A stretch of 64,000 bases of DNA from Nitrospira sp. GTDB lineage: Bacteria; Nitrospirota; Nitrospiria; Nitrospirales; Nitrospiraceae. The translations under genes and the position numbers were made by a program. Positions 1 to 9,188 of this stretch are shown piece after piece. Each line of letters opens with the position of its first letter. Position 1 is the stretch's first letter. The DNA lies in contig JARFXQ010000003.1 of the NCBI GenBank assembly GCA_029194725.1, positions 186,001 to 250,000 on the forward strand. Direction: 5' to 3'. The notes below the pieces were generated by a model. It was not told the origin of the DNA. It did no database searches and worked only from the letters and a program-made list of their open reading frames with translations.

Positions 1-1667
1 ACAGGCTGACCGCCGTCATGCTCCTGTTGGTCACCGGTGTCAGCTCGCTCGTACACGTCTATACGATCGGCTACATGCACGGTGAGCCGGGCTATGCTCG
101 GTTTTTCAGCTACATCGCCTTGTTCACCTTTTCCATGTTGATGCTGGTGTTGGCCGATAACCTGTTGCAGCTCTTCGTGTTCTGGGAAGCCGTGGGGCTG
201 TGTTCCTACCTGTTGATCGGCCATTGGTACGAGCGCGCTTCCGCCTGCGCGGCAGCGACCAAGGCCTTTGTCGTCAATCGCGTGGGCGATTTTGGGTTCA
301 TGCTGGGCCTTCTGCTCGTCTGGTACCACTTCGGCTCGCTGAACTACCTCGATATCTTTCCTGCCCTCCATGAGGCGGCTGACGTGACGATGAACCTCCT
401 CGGCCCGTTCAGCGGCACATGGGAGGTTTCGGTCTACACGCTTATCGGGCTCCTCCTGTTCACCGGAGCAGTGGGTAAATCGGCGCAAGTTCCGCTTCAC
501 GTCTGGCTGCCCGACGCGATGGAAGGACCGACGCCGATTTCGGCACTCATTCACGCCGCCACGATGGTCACAGCCGGGGTCTTCATGGTGGCACGTCTCG
601 CCCCGATCTATAACCTTTCTCCAACCGCGATGAGCGTGGTCGCTGTCACAGGCGCGGCGACAATGGTTCTCGGCGCCACTATCGCCTTGACTCAAACGGA
701 CATCAAACGTGTCGTCGCCTATTCGACGGTCAGTCAGCTCGGGTATATGGTCATGGCTTGCGGGCTCGGAGCCTATGCCTCCGGCATGTATCACTTATTG
801 ACACATGGCGCGTTCAAAGCCTTGCTTTTCCTTGGCTGTGGCTCTGTTATTATCGCCCTGCATCATGAACAGGACATGCGACACATGGGCGGCCTTAAAG
901 ACAAGTTGCCGATCACCTACTGGACGTTTGTGGTCGGTTCGCTGGCCCTCGCCGGCTTCCCCCTGACGGCGGGATTTTTCAGTAAGGATGACATCCTCGT
1001 GTCCGCTTGGTCGTCGGGCACTCTAGGTCAGGTACTGGCGCTCTTCGGTCTGGTGACGGCTCTCCTGACAGCCTTCTACAGCTTCCGGCTGGTCTTCGTG
1101 ACCTTTTGGGGTCCTTCGCGTGTTGTTCCGCATCATGCGGAGCACCTCCACGAACCCTCGCAAACGATCACCACACCGCTCATCATTCTGGCATTCCTCA
1201 GTATTCTGACTGGTTATCTCGGCATTCCATCGTTCCTGGAGCCTGTCTTTTCAACCGGGAGTGAAGCGGCTGTTCACCACGGCTCAGCAGGGCTCGCCAT
1301 TATGATCGCAGCAACTGCGATGGGCTTACTAGGTATTGCAGCAGCTTACTATGTTTATGTGGTCAACCCCGGCCTCCCAGAACGCCTGGGTCAATTGTGG
1401 GGCAGCCTGTATCGAGGCTCTCTGAACAAGTGGTATGTAGACGAAGCCTACGATCATCTGTTTGTCAGACCAACATGTACAGCCGCCTCAGAGCTATGGA
1501 AGCGGGTTGACGTCAATCTCATCGACGGAGCAGTCAACGGCGTCGCGCGCGGGGTTGCCTGGGGTGGATGGTTATTGAGATTGATCCAGAGCGGGCAGAC
1601 CCAGCATTACGCGCTGGCGATGGCGGTTGGGATCGTTGTGATTGTGACGGCCTTTCTGATTTCGTAA
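1..1667 (+). CDS. nuoL: NADH-quinone oxidoreductase subunit L (5' truncated by window)
   Basis: Antiporter-like proton-pumping subunit at the distal end of the complex I membrane arm. The reading frame is open from position 3, and the first ATG (18) falls inside the conserved family region, so the true start lies upstream. About 554 residues are visible. The TM5 glutamate motif FWEAVGLCSYLLIGHWY and the TM7-8 lysine/histidine region AVGKSAQVPLHVWLPDAMEGPTPISA are split here only for brevity and both are present. The C-terminal part keeps the long hydrophobic extension expected of NuoL, with a last TM segment ending FLIS. nuoM and nuoN follow on the same strand, so this is the end of a nuo operon. 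Family identity is certain; only the 5' end is missing. Confidence 0.96.
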   Translation, partial: RLTAVMLLLVTGVSSLVHVYTIGYMHGEPGYARFFSYIALFTFSMLMLVLADNLLQLFVFWEAVGLCSYLLIGHWYERASACAAATKAFVVNRVGDFGFMLGLLLVWYHFGSLNYLDIFPALHEAADVTMNLLGPFSGTWEVSVYTLIGLLLFTGAVGKSAQVPLHVWLPDAMEGPTPISALIHAATMVTAGVFMVARLAPIYNLSPTAMSVVAVTGAATMVLGATIALTQTDIKRVVAYSTVSQLGYMVMACGLGAYASGMYHLLTHGAFKALLFLGCGSVIIALHHEQDMRHMGGLKDKLPITYWTFVVGSLALAGFPLTAGFFSKDDILVSAWSSGTLGQVLALFGLVTALLTAFYSFRLVFVTFWGPSRVVPHHAEHLHEPSQTITTPLIILAFLSILTGYLGIPSFLEPVFSTGSEAAVHHGSAGLAIMIAATAMGLLGIAAAYYVYVVNPGLPERLGQLWGSLYRGSLNKWYVDEAYDHLFVRPTCTAASELWKRVDVNLIDGAVNGVARGVAWGGWLLRLIQSGQTQHYALAMAVGIVVIVTAFLIS

Positions 1668-1794
1668 GAGGAAAGTCAATGGTCATTAGTCATCAGAGAG
1701 GACACATGCATAGGGAGCATGCGCCTCACTCCGATGACCAATAACCGATGATGAACGACCCGCCTGCGGCGAGGTCTAAAACGACTATTACACG

Positions 1795-3372
1795 ATGACA
1801 CACTCCTTTCCTTGGCTTACGGCACTCATCTGTCTCCCGTTGATCGGCGCGACTGCGGTCTTTTTCGTGAAAGACAGCTCGGCTCGGCTCATCACCCTCG
1901 CCGCCACCGTCGCTGACTTAGTGATCTCACTCCCGCTCTGGTGGTTGTTCGACGCCTCCTCCAGTGACATGCAGTTCATGGAATCGGCCCTGTGGATCTC
2001 ATCGCCGCCGATTCATTATCGGCTAGGTCTCGATGGCATCAGTCTGCCGTTGGTCCTCATGACGACGGTCCTGATGCCGCTCTGCGTCCTGATTTCTTGG
2101 CACTCCATAGAATCGAGAGTCCAGAGCTTCATGGCCATGCTGCTGCTCATGGAAGGGGCCATGATCGGAGTGTTCGCGGCTCTCGATTTCGTACTGTTCT
2201 ATGTATTTTGGGAGGCGATGCTGATCCCCATGTATCTCCTGATAGGAGTTTGGGGAGGGCCGAATCGGATCTATGCAGCGATTAAATTCTTTCTCTATAC
2301 CTTGACCGGCAGCGTCCTGCTGCTGGTCGCAATTTTGGTATTGTATTTTCAGGGTGGCCATACCTTCGACATTCTTCAATTGAGTCAGGCCACCTATTCC
2401 AAGTCGATGCAGTTCTGGCTCTTTCTCGCGTTTTTCGCCGCATTCGCCGTCAAGGTCCCCATGTTCCCTCTCCATACCTGGTTACCTGACGCGCACGTGG
2501 AAGCCCCGACGGCCGGCAGCGTAATTCTCGCGAGCGTCCTGCTCAAGATGGGCGCCTATGGATTCGTGCGCTTCAGTTTGCCGATGTTGCCGGACGCCTC
2601 CCAAACCTTTACGCCGTTGATGGTGGCCCTCTCGATTATCGCCATCATCTATGGCGCCTACATGGCGCTGGCCCAAGCCGACCTGAAAAAGCTCATCGCC
2701 TATTCGAGCGTGAGCCACATGGGATTCGTCACGCTCGGTCTATTCATGTTTAACATTCAAGGAATCGAAGGGGCCGTGATGCAGATGGTGAATCACGGCA
2801 TCACGACGGGGGGACTCTTTCTTTGCGTCGGGGTGATTTACGAGCGCACCCACAGTCGACAGATTGCGGACAATATCGGGCTGACTAGGCCGATGCCGCG
2901 GTATGCGACGTTCCTGGTCATTTTTGCATTGTCTTCGTTGGGATTGCCCGGCACGAACAGTTTTGTCGGGGAGTTTATGGTTCTGATAGGCACCTTCCTC
3001 TGGAGCAAGATCGCCACGGCCTTCGCCTCATTGGGAATTATCCTTGCCGCCGCCTACTTGCTCTGGATGGTTCAACGCGTCGCCTTCGGCGTGCCGGCTC
3101 CGCACATGCTCCCGAAACTACGTGACGTCAACCTGCGCGAGATGGCAGCCCTCGTGCCGCTCGTCGTATTGATCTTTGCGATCGGGCTGTTCCCGAACCC
3201 CATCCTGACACGCATGCACCCAAGCGTCGAGAAGGTCATCGCCCGAGTCTTCCCGCCGGCTTCTGAGCAGGCTTCAACCCTCGACCAAGGGTTTCGCACG
3301 CCTCGCGGAGTCGGCGATACGGGCGGCGAAGCGGGCGTCACGAGTACCAAGGTGGAGGGAAGGCTGCCATGA
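1795..3372 (+). CDS. nuoM: NADH-quinone oxidoreductase subunit M
   Basis: Second antiporter-like subunit of complex I, 525 residues, about 14 predicted TM helices. The key glutamate lies in FYVFWEAMLIPMYLLIGVWGG, and the TM7-8 lysine region reads AVKVPMFPLHTWLPDAHVEA. The C-terminal ~35 residues after the last TM are hydrophilic and rich in Gly and Thr, longer than in many homologues. The ATG at 1795 opens at MTHSFPW just before the first TM. The 127-nt gap after nuoL holds an imperfect inverted repeat (TCATCAGAG near 1692, CTCCGATGA near 1728). The stop overlaps the nuoN start by 4 nt (ATGA), which implies translational coupling. Confidence 0.96.
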   Translation: MTHSFPWLTALICLPLIGATAVFFVKDSSARLITLAATVADLVISLPLWWLFDASSSDMQFMESALWISSPPIHYRLGLDGISLPLVLMTTVLMPLCVLISWHSIESRVQSFMAMLLLMEGAMIGVFAALDFVLFYVFWEAMLIPMYLLIGVWGGPNRIYAAIKFFLYTLTGSVLLLVAILVLYFQGGHTFDILQLSQATYSKSMQFWLFLAFFAAFAVKVPMFPLHTWLPDAHVEAPTAGSVILASVLLKMGAYGFVRFSLPMLPDASQTFTPLMVALSIIAIIYGAYMALAQADLKKLIAYSSVSHMGFVTLGLFMFNIQGIEGAVMQMVNHGITTGGLFLCVGVIYERTHSRQIADNIGLTRPMPRYATFLVIFALSSLGLPGTNSFVGEFMVLIGTFLWSKIATAFASLGIILAAAYLLWMVQRVAFGVPAPHMLPKLRDVNLREMAALVPLVVLIFAIGLFPNPILTRMHPSVEKVIARVFPPASEQASTLDQGFRTPRGVGDTGGEAGVTSTKVEGRLP

Positions 3373-4835
3373 CCTTCTCTGTTGGCGACCTCTTCCTCAT
3401 TCTTCCGGAGTTGTTGGTCATTACCGCTGCCTGCATCGTGTTTGTGCTCGATCCGGTGCTGCGCCCATCCGACAAGGATGGCCTGGTGTGGCTGAGCCTG
3501 GGAACCCTCGCCATTTGCATGGGCTTGACGGCCTCGCAGATGAAAGCTCCAGTCGAAGCGTTTAATGGGCTGGTGATCATCGACACTTACGGGGCCTTTT
3601 GGAAGCTGCTGCTTTATTTTGTCACCGGCCTCACGATTCTGCTTTCGCATTCGTACCTCAAGGAAGAACGGCTGTACTTCGGCGAATACTACGGCTTTGT
3701 CCTGCTTGCTCTCGCGGGGATGATGGTGATGGTATCGGCAGCCGACCTACTGACGATCTATCTCGGTAGTGAACTGATGTCCCTTGCGCTCTACGTGATG
3801 GCGGGGCTGAAGCGATCGGACCCTCGCTCCCTCGAAGCTTCGGCAAAATACTTCGTACTAGGCGCCTTTTCATCCGGTATCCTCTTGTACGGGATCTCAC
3901 TCCTCTACGGAGCTACCGGAAGCACCAGGCTTCCTGTCATTGCCACAGCGATCGCGGGACAGAGCCTGGACGATCCCTTGCTGTTGTTCGCAACGATCTT
4001 GCTCGCGGTTGGATTCGGCTTCAAACTCGCCGTCGTGCCGTTTCACATGTGGACGCCGGACGTCTATCAAGGCGCCCCAACTTCGGTCACTGCCTTCATG
4101 GCCGTGGCATCCAAAGCCGCCAGCTTCGGCGCCTTCCTCCGGGTATTTATTGAGGGGCTCGGCGGCTTGAAGGCCAACTGGTCCGCCATCTTCCTCCTGA
4201 TCTGCCTCGCCACCCTGGTGTTGGGGAATGCCGTTGCGTTGGTGCAGACGAATATCAAGCGGATGCTCGCGTATTCGAGTATCGCCCATGCCGGCTATGC
4301 CTTGATCGGCGTGGTCGCGGCCGGGCGGTTAGAAAACTCCTCGGGTCTCGCAAGCGTGTTGCTCTATCTCGCGCTCTACACATTCATGACCTTCGGCGCG
4401 TTCGCCGTCGCCGCCATGCTTCGCAAGGACGGGATGGAAGGAGATGAGATCGAGGACTTCACCGGTCTGTCCAAACGTCATCCGGTGGCGGCGTTGCTCA
4501 TGTTGATCTTCATGGTCTCCCTGGCGGGCATTCCTCCCACCGCGGGGTTTATCGGAAAATTTTACGTATTCATGTCCGCCGTGGAAGCCGGCATGCCGTG
4601 GCTGGCGGTCATCGCGCTGATTTTCGCCGCCGTGTCGGCCTATTACTATCTCCGGGTTGTGATGGTCATGTACATGCGTGAGCCGAGCGACGCCACGGAC
4701 AGGGCTCCACAGTTGGTGATGTCGCCGGCCTTTTCTATCGTGCTGGCCTGCACGGTGGCCGGCGTGGTGATCTTCGGAATCTACCCCAATCCGGTCGTGC
4801 AGCTCGCCATGCAGGCGGTATCGACATTAAGATGA
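3369..4835 (+). CDS. nuoN: NADH-quinone oxidoreductase subunit N
   Basis: Third antiporter-like subunit of complex I, 488 residues, about 14 TM helices. The conserved glutamate sits in GSELMSLALYVMAGLKRSD (about residues 134-152). The charged TM7-8 region GFKLAVVPFHMWTPDVYQGA follows, then the broken-helix motif IKRMLAYSSIAHAGYALIG. The length is normal for NuoN. It starts inside the nuoM stop (ATGA), so it is the last gene of the coupled LMN unit. The next gene is a YihY-type protein 74 nt downstream, with no clear terminator between them. Confidence 0.96.
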   Translation: MTFSVGDLFLILPELLVITAACIVFVLDPVLRPSDKDGLVWLSLGTLAICMGLTASQMKAPVEAFNGLVIIDTYGAFWKLLLYFVTGLTILLSHSYLKEERLYFGEYYGFVLLALAGMMVMVSAADLLTIYLGSELMSLALYVMAGLKRSDPRSLEASAKYFVLGAFSSGILLYGISLLYGATGSTRLPVIATAIAGQSLDDPLLLFATILLAVGFGFKLAVVPFHMWTPDVYQGAPTSVTAFMAVASKAASFGAFLRVFIEGLGGLKANWSAIFLLICLATLVLGNAVALVQTNIKRMLAYSSIAHAGYALIGVVAAGRLENSSGLASVLLYLALYTFMTFGAFAVAAMLRKDGMEGDEIEDFTGLSKRHPVAALLMLIFMVSLAGIPPTAGFIGKFYVFMSAVEAGMPWLAVIALIFAAVSAYYYLRVVMVMYMREPSDATDRAPQLVMSPAFSIVLACTVAGVVIFGIYPNPVVQLAMQAVSTLR

Positions 4836-4908
4836 AGTCGCTACAATAGCCCTCCAGCTTCGTGCTCGCTTCGCTCATATTGCGCGAATGACTCGCATGT
4901 GAGACCTC

Positions 4909-5751
4909 ATGAATGTCCTCCGCTTCCTCCTTGATGTCTTGAAGGCATTCTTACGGCAAGGTTGTGCCAGTCTCGCCGCATCCCTGGCTTTTTTCTCGCT
5001 GCTGTCGCTCTTTCCACTGGCCTTCCTCGTTTTGTACGGGGTGAGTTTCTTCGTCAGCCAGGATGTCATCGGCGAACAATTCATGCTGAGCTTCCTCAAG
5101 GAATTTTTGCCGTCGTTGGGCGAACGCCTGGCCGAAGAGCTCCATCGGATCAGTGTATTGGAACGCGTGCGGTGGCTCGTGTTTCTCTCGTTCTTCTGGT
5201 TCGGGGGTCTCGTGTTTTACGAACTAGACTACGCGCTCAACGTGGTGTTTGAGAGCACTCAGAAGCGCCATCCATTGATTTCAACCGCAATTTCCATCGC
5301 GCTCTTGTGGTCCACCGGACTGCTGCTGCTTCTGGCGTATGTGGGCACGCAAATCATCTCCTTTTTAACCACCTACGCGCCCAGGCGCTGGGGACTCGAT
5401 CTGGTTGCCCTGGCCGCCCATGATTTTCACCTGACCTACACGCTGCCCTTTGCCCTCGCATTCCTGACTGTCAGCCTGTTGTACCGCCTTGTTCCTCGCC
5501 GCCGTCCTCGCTGGCGAGCCGCAATGGCTGGAGCACTGATCTTTAGCCTGCTTTGGGTCGCAGCGAAGTTGTTGTTCGTCAGCTATAGCGACTATGCCAC
5601 GGTCTATGCTCGGCTCTATGGATCGTTGCTGGAAGTCGTCCTCTTGCTGCTGTGGGTCTATTATTCCGCCGGGCTCTTCCTGTTCGGCGGCATCATTGCC
5701 CACAAGCTGCAACAGGCTCGCCGGCGCCTCTCCGACAGTGAAGCCTCATAA
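4909..5751 (+). CDS. YihY/BrkB-family integral membrane protein
   Basis: Inner-membrane protein of 280 residues with about six TM helices, family YihY/UPF0761 (BrkB). The N-terminal RQGCASLAASLAFFSLLSLFP and the C-terminal YARLYGSLLEVVLLLLWVYY are family-typical. The molecular role of the family is not settled; transport has been suggested. It is co-directional with nuoN but separated by 74 nt. A perfect 10-bp palindrome GGCCTAGGCC (about 5752-5761) directly follows its stop. Function cannot be narrowed further from sequence. Confidence 0.85.
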   Translation: MNVLRFLLDVLKAFLRQGCASLAASLAFFSLLSLFPLAFLVLYGVSFFVSQDVIGEQFMLSFLKEFLPSLGERLAEELHRISVLERVRWLVFLSFFWFGGLVFYELDYALNVVFESTQKRHPLISTAISIALLWSTGLLLLLAYVGTQIISFLTTYAPRRWGLDLVALAAHDFHLTYTLPFALAFLTVSLLYRLVPRRRPRWRAAMAGALIFSLLWVAAKLLFVSYSDYATVYARLYGSLLEVVLLLLWVYYSAGLFLFGGIIAHKLQQARRRLSDSEAS

Positions 5752-5897
5752 GGCCTAGGCCAGTCGGTTCAGTTGGCACGATCGAGCAAATATTTTCGTG
5801 GCTTGGGAGGATGGGTGATCGGTCGATCGAGAAGGGAGGGAGTCACTGATCATCGATCGTTGAACATGGCCAAGATATGAAAAGACCAATGAATTGA

Positions 5898-7058
5898 TTA
5901 TCGACCGGAAGCAGTTCTTAGCTGCAGAAAATGTACGATGGCTGAATGGGTAACGAGTCCGACAATTTCCTTATTCTGCATGACGACCAATCGATCCCAT
6001 CTGTCATGGGCCATACGCTCCATGGCATGAATCACAGGACTATCCGGCTCAATCACCAAAGACTCCGAATATGGGCGCATCACCTGTTCGACCCGGCGCC
6101 AGGGCCACAGAGACGGTGACAGGTTCTGAATCTCCAACACAGTGATGAGGCCCACCAGACGTCCATCCTCCAACACCGGGAAGCCGCCGTAGCCGTAGGA
6201 CTGGAAGTACTGGTTCACCGCCTCATCCAACGTGCAATGCGATGGAATTGAAACGACCGTCGTCACCATTAAATCCCGAATAGGAACCGTCGCCAGTGAC
6301 TGACGGATGACGGCTTGGCGACGACTCGCCAAGGCCGCGGCGAAGAGAAACATCCCGATGATGAGAATCCACCCGCCGTTCGATGCCATCGATGCAGGCA
6401 ATCCGCCGCTCACGGCTCCGTACATTACAACAAGGCCGACCAATCCGAGCACCAATCCAAACGCAAGACCGACCACTGCTGCTTGTTTGGTGGCTCGATG
6501 AAAATCGTTTCCCCATGCCCACAATCCCGCGCGTAACACCCGCCCACCGTCCAGCGGAAAACCCGGAATCATATTGAAGAGCCCGAGTTGCATATTGACG
6601 AAGCCCAACAAGGCCCCGAGCATGATCCACCCCTGGAGGCCATGTTGCCTCTGGATAGCCTGGGCCAGCTCCACAAAGACAAAACAGAGACCACCGATCA
6701 CAAAGCTTACAGCCGGGCCGGCCAACGCAATGAGGAATTCGGCACGGGGGGTCGGGGCTTCTTTCCTCATGTGAGCCACACCGCCGAAAATGAACAACGT
6801 GATCTTCTCGATCGGGATGCGATAGTACAACGCGACGTAGGAGTGGCCGAGCTCATGCAGGAGCACAGAGAGGAATAACAGCACCGCTGCGAGGCCACCC
6901 ATTGCCCAATAACGCTCGGGAGTGAGGCCCGGCAAACTTTCCGGCAGATAGCTGGTCGAGAGAGACCATGTTACCAGGAGAAAGACCAGAAACCATGAGG
7001 CATGGATACGGATCGGAATTCCCAACGCTCGCCCGATCTCCCAGGAAGGCATGCGCAT
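5898..7058 (-). CDS. Site-2-type zinc metalloprotease with two CBS domains
   Basis: Intramembrane metalloprotease of peptidase family M50, 386 residues. The zinc motif HELGH is at residues 68-72 in a hydrophobic helix, and the third ligand is D170 in GFPLDGGRVLR. About six TM segments cover residues 15-250. Two CBS domains follow (roughly 258-315 and 325-380), which in this subfamily probably sense adenine nucleotides. The substrate is unknown. The start region MRMPSWEIGRALGIPIRIH is typical. The 5' end overlaps the longest frame of the divergent deacetylase gene, but that gene most likely starts at 7129, leaving a 70-nt divergent promoter region. Confidence 0.9.
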   Translation of the reverse strand: MRMPSWEIGRALGIPIRIHASWFLVFLLVTWSLSTSYLPESLPGLTPERYWAMGGLAAVLLFLSVLLHELGHSYVALYYRIPIEKITLFIFGGVAHMRKEAPTPRAEFLIALAGPAVSFVIGGLCFVFVELAQAIQRQHGLQGWIMLGALLGFVNMQLGLFNMIPGFPLDGGRVLRAGLWAWGNDFHRATKQAAVVGLAFGLVLGLVGLVVMYGAVSGGLPASMASNGGWILIIGMFLFAAALASRRQAVIRQSLATVPIRDLMVTTVVSIPSHCTLDEAVNQYFQSYGYGGFPVLEDGRLVGLITVLEIQNLSPSLWPWRRVEQVMRPYSESLVIEPDSPVIHAMERMAHDRWDRLVVMQNKEIVGLVTHSAIVHFLQLRTASGR

Positions 7059-7128
7059 AGCTCACACCGTACCAGCCGAATACGCGAAGGGTCAATTCTT
7101 CTCCACCGGTTCAGGTATACTGACCGTT

Positions 7129-7848
7129 ATGCGGCGGCACGATCTGTTACGCCTTCTGCTAGGCCTCCTGCTAGCGGCAACTTTTAGTCCCTTCCTTCCA
7201 ACGGACGGTCTTGCTCAGGTGATCAAGGCCGGCCAACCGACATGTCCGGGCGTGGCATTGACGTTCGATCTCTGTCCCGTGCGGAAGGGGTCCGGCTACG
7301 ATCAGCCATTGATGGACTATCTGATCAAGCACCGTATCCCCGCCACATTCTTCATGTCCGGTAAGTGGATGGCAAAACATGAACCGGAAGTGGACCACCT
7401 ATTAGGCATGGAATTTTTTGAAATGGGGACGCACGGTGATGTGCATGCCCATCTTCCCATGCACGATGCCGATGAGCAGCGCAAGGAGATCCTTGGGCCC
7501 GTAAAAATGTTGCAGGAACGTTATGCCCATGAGACGGCGTTGTTCCGGCCGCCGTATGGAGAATACAACGACGTGACCGTCGACGTGGTGAAACTGCTCG
7601 GCCTGCGATTCATCCAGTGGAATATCGAATCGGGCGACCCGGATCCTAGACTCTCTGCCGAGCAGATTCTCACCGGAGTCGCCAATCGCACCAAGCCGGG
7701 GAGCATCATCATCTTCCACGCCAACGGCAAAGGCAAGCAAACTCGGCAGGTAATTGAGCAACTCACATCGGACATCCTGCCGCGAAAAGGACTCCGACCC
7801 ATGACCGTCAGTGAACTGTTGAACTGTCGTCCACCAGCCCATGACTGA
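7129..7848 (+). CDS. Secreted polysaccharide deacetylase-like protein (NodB fold)
   Basis: 239 residues. I chose the ATG at 7129 because it opens a clean signal peptide (MRRHDLLRLLLGLLLAATF, ending near GLAQ); the upstream in-frame start at 7051 only adds a non-signal stretch. NodB motifs: motif 1 reads TFDLCP where metal-dependent members have TFDD, motif 2 is THGDVHAH, motif 3 is FRPPYG, and a late IIFHANG carries the distal His. It probably acts in the periplasm on an acetylated glycan. The missing second Asp of motif 1 leaves its activity or metal use uncertain. It overlaps the next gene by 8 nt. Confidence 0.82.
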   Translation: MRRHDLLRLLLGLLLAATFSPFLPTDGLAQVIKAGQPTCPGVALTFDLCPVRKGSGYDQPLMDYLIKHRIPATFFMSGKWMAKHEPEVDHLLGMEFFEMGTHGDVHAHLPMHDADEQRKEILGPVKMLQERYAHETALFRPPYGEYNDVTVDVVKLLGLRFIQWNIESGDPDPRLSAEQILTGVANRTKPGSIIIFHANGKGKQTRQVIEQLTSDILPRKGLRPMTVSELLNCRPPAHD

Positions 7849-8314
7849 CCTGGTTATCAGAAGCATGGATCCTGACGATCACAATGCCGTCGTCCACCTG
7901 CTGGGAGAATCCGACCCTTGGAAGACACTTGGTTATACAAAGGACGATTGGACCCGCATCTTTTGCCCGACTCCGCAGGGGCGAGACTGTTACGTTGCTC
8001 TCATCGATGGGCAAGTGGGAGGCGTCGCCATCGTAAAACAGAAGTTTCTCCTGGGCGACTATCTGGAGCTCCTGGGAGTGGCGGTATGGGCTCGTCAGAA
8101 GGGAATCGGCGGTCAACTGCTGCAGTACATCGAGGAACTCGTCTTTAAGAGGACTAAGAACCTCTTCGTCTGTGTGTCGGATTTCAACGAACCGGCAAGG
8201 GCCTTCTACATGAAACATGGCTATCAGGAGATCGGCCCCATGCCCAACTTCCTGATCCCCGACAGCGCGGAGCTGCTGTTACGCAAGACCGCGGGACCAG
8301 CTAGAAGAAGCTGA
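7841..8314 (+). CDS. GNAT-family N-acetyltransferase
   Basis: 157 residues with the GNAT fold. The acetyl-CoA loop is seen as GVAVWARQKGIGGQLLQYIE (pattern R/Q-x-x-G-x-G/A), and the late motif is FNEPARAFYMKHGYQEIG. The acceptor is unknown. The ATG at 7841 overlaps the deacetylase stop by 8 nt, so the two are translated from one message. A protein or small-amine acetyltransferase is possible; nothing in the sequence picks the substrate. Confidence 0.85.
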   Translation: MTDLVIRSMDPDDHNAVVHLLGESDPWKTLGYTKDDWTRIFCPTPQGRDCYVALIDGQVGGVAIVKQKFLLGDYLELLGVAVWARQKGIGGQLLQYIEELVFKRTKNLFVCVSDFNEPARAFYMKHGYQEIGPMPNFLIPDSAELLLRKTAGPARRS

Positions 8315-8362
8315 TGGCGAATAGCGTAGGGCAAATGGTGCGATGAGGGAAGATTTCCTATT

Positions 8363-8390
8363 TTGATCCGGTCTTGCGATCAGTTATACA
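8363..8390 (+). promoter_or_regulatory. Putative sigma-70 promoter upstream of the glyoxalase-like gene
   Basis: TTGATC (8363-8368) and TATACA (8385-8390) are separated by 16 nt, about 37 nt ahead of the ATG at 8427. The surrounding stretch is AT-rich compared with the neighbouring genes. A second weaker pairing (TTGCGA 8374, TATAAA 8399) overlaps it. Pattern only. Confidence 0.4.
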
Positions 8391-8426
8391 CTATCAGCTA
8401 TAAACCATTAGTATGAAGGTTATAGT

Positions 8427-8825
8427 ATGAGGGTTACCAAGCTTCTCCACACCCGCATGCGGGTCAGCGATCTGGATGAGACCATCCGGTTTTACACGAC
8501 CGTATTGGGCCTTGAGGTGATCGAGCGGAAGACTTCTCCCCGTGGATCTCAGCTGGCCTTTCTGAAAGTGCCCAACAGTGACGAACTGATCGAGTTGACC
8601 AGTTTCCCTCCAAGTGGGCCGGTGAGAGTTCAGGAAGATCTCGTTCATCTGGCCTTTCAAGTCGAAAGCCTCGACGAGACGATCGCTTCACTCAATGCCC
8701 AGGGGGTCAAGATCACCGATGGTCCCACCACAACCTCTTCCGGCAGCCGGTTCATCTTCATTGATGCGCCCGACGGCTATGAAATTGAGCTGATCGAACG
8801 GCCCTTCGGGGTGAAAATCGTCTAA
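8427..8825 (+). CDS. Glyoxalase/VOC-superfamily protein, lactoylglutathione lyase-like
   Basis: 132 residues forming two beta-alpha-beta-beta-beta modules. Four glyoxalase I-like metal ligands can be placed: His in LLHTRMRVSDL, Glu in ELIELTSF, His in LVHLAFQVE and Glu in GYEIELIERP. This fits a small prokaryotic GloA, which isomerises the methylglyoxal-thiol hemithioacetal. Other VOC enzymes keep the same ligand set, so the substrate is inferred. It is a separate transcription unit with its own AT-rich upstream region, and a repeat-rich gap follows. Confidence 0.8.
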   Translation: MRVTKLLHTRMRVSDLDETIRFYTTVLGLEVIERKTSPRGSQLAFLKVPNSDELIELTSFPPSGPVRVQEDLVHLAFQVESLDETIASLNAQGVKITDGPTTTSSGSRFIFIDAPDGYEIELIERPFGVKIV

Positions 8826-8970
8826 CAGGTTGCGGGAAAACCATCCGTTCATCCTTCGAGGGTCTCAGAGTGAGGGCAGTCAGGATTGAATATACTGAGG
8901 TTTTCCATTCGCACTGAGTCCTTCGACTAACTCAGCACAGGCCTGTCGAAACACACAAATCGACTCCTCC
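8823..8970. repeat. Intergenic REP-like repeat cluster
   Basis: Fills part of the 363-nt gap before mlaA. The reverse complement of 8823-8842 matches a short dispersed repeat also seen at 36181 and 45641. Next come REP-like palindromic pieces: CCGTTCATCCTTCGAG near 8844 and, near 8906-8960, CACTGAGTCCTTCGACTAAC followed by GGCCTGTCGAAAC. They resemble the element at 54576-54652. The remaining 200 nt up to mlaA show no convincing gene. Confidence 0.5.
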
Positions 8971-9188
8971 GCTGCCTCGGCTATGTCCTGCGGTTCCGGC
9001 ATTGTCCGGCTTACACCCACGTATACGAAGGTCGCAACGATGACGCCAGGATTACGAAACGGCCGTCCGTCAACTGCCTCCAAGACAACAATTCAGAAAT
9101 AAATGATTGGCGGTTGAACCGACTTTTGGTACATTGCAGAGCCCCTTATCGATGCTCGGTCCATTAGTCTCAAGAGGTTAGCTTAAGA

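Noticed and set aside
2023..2475. Long minus-strand frames inside nuoM, nuoN, the kinase and V-ATPase genes
   Set aside because: They are antisense shadows of strongly conserved coding sequence and have charged, low-complexity translations without domains.
8880..9083. 67-codon minus-strand ORF before mlaA
   Set aside because: Its 3' third is made of REP-like repeat sequence, no ribosome site is seen, and no family is recognised. It may be a relic, but I cannot support a gene.
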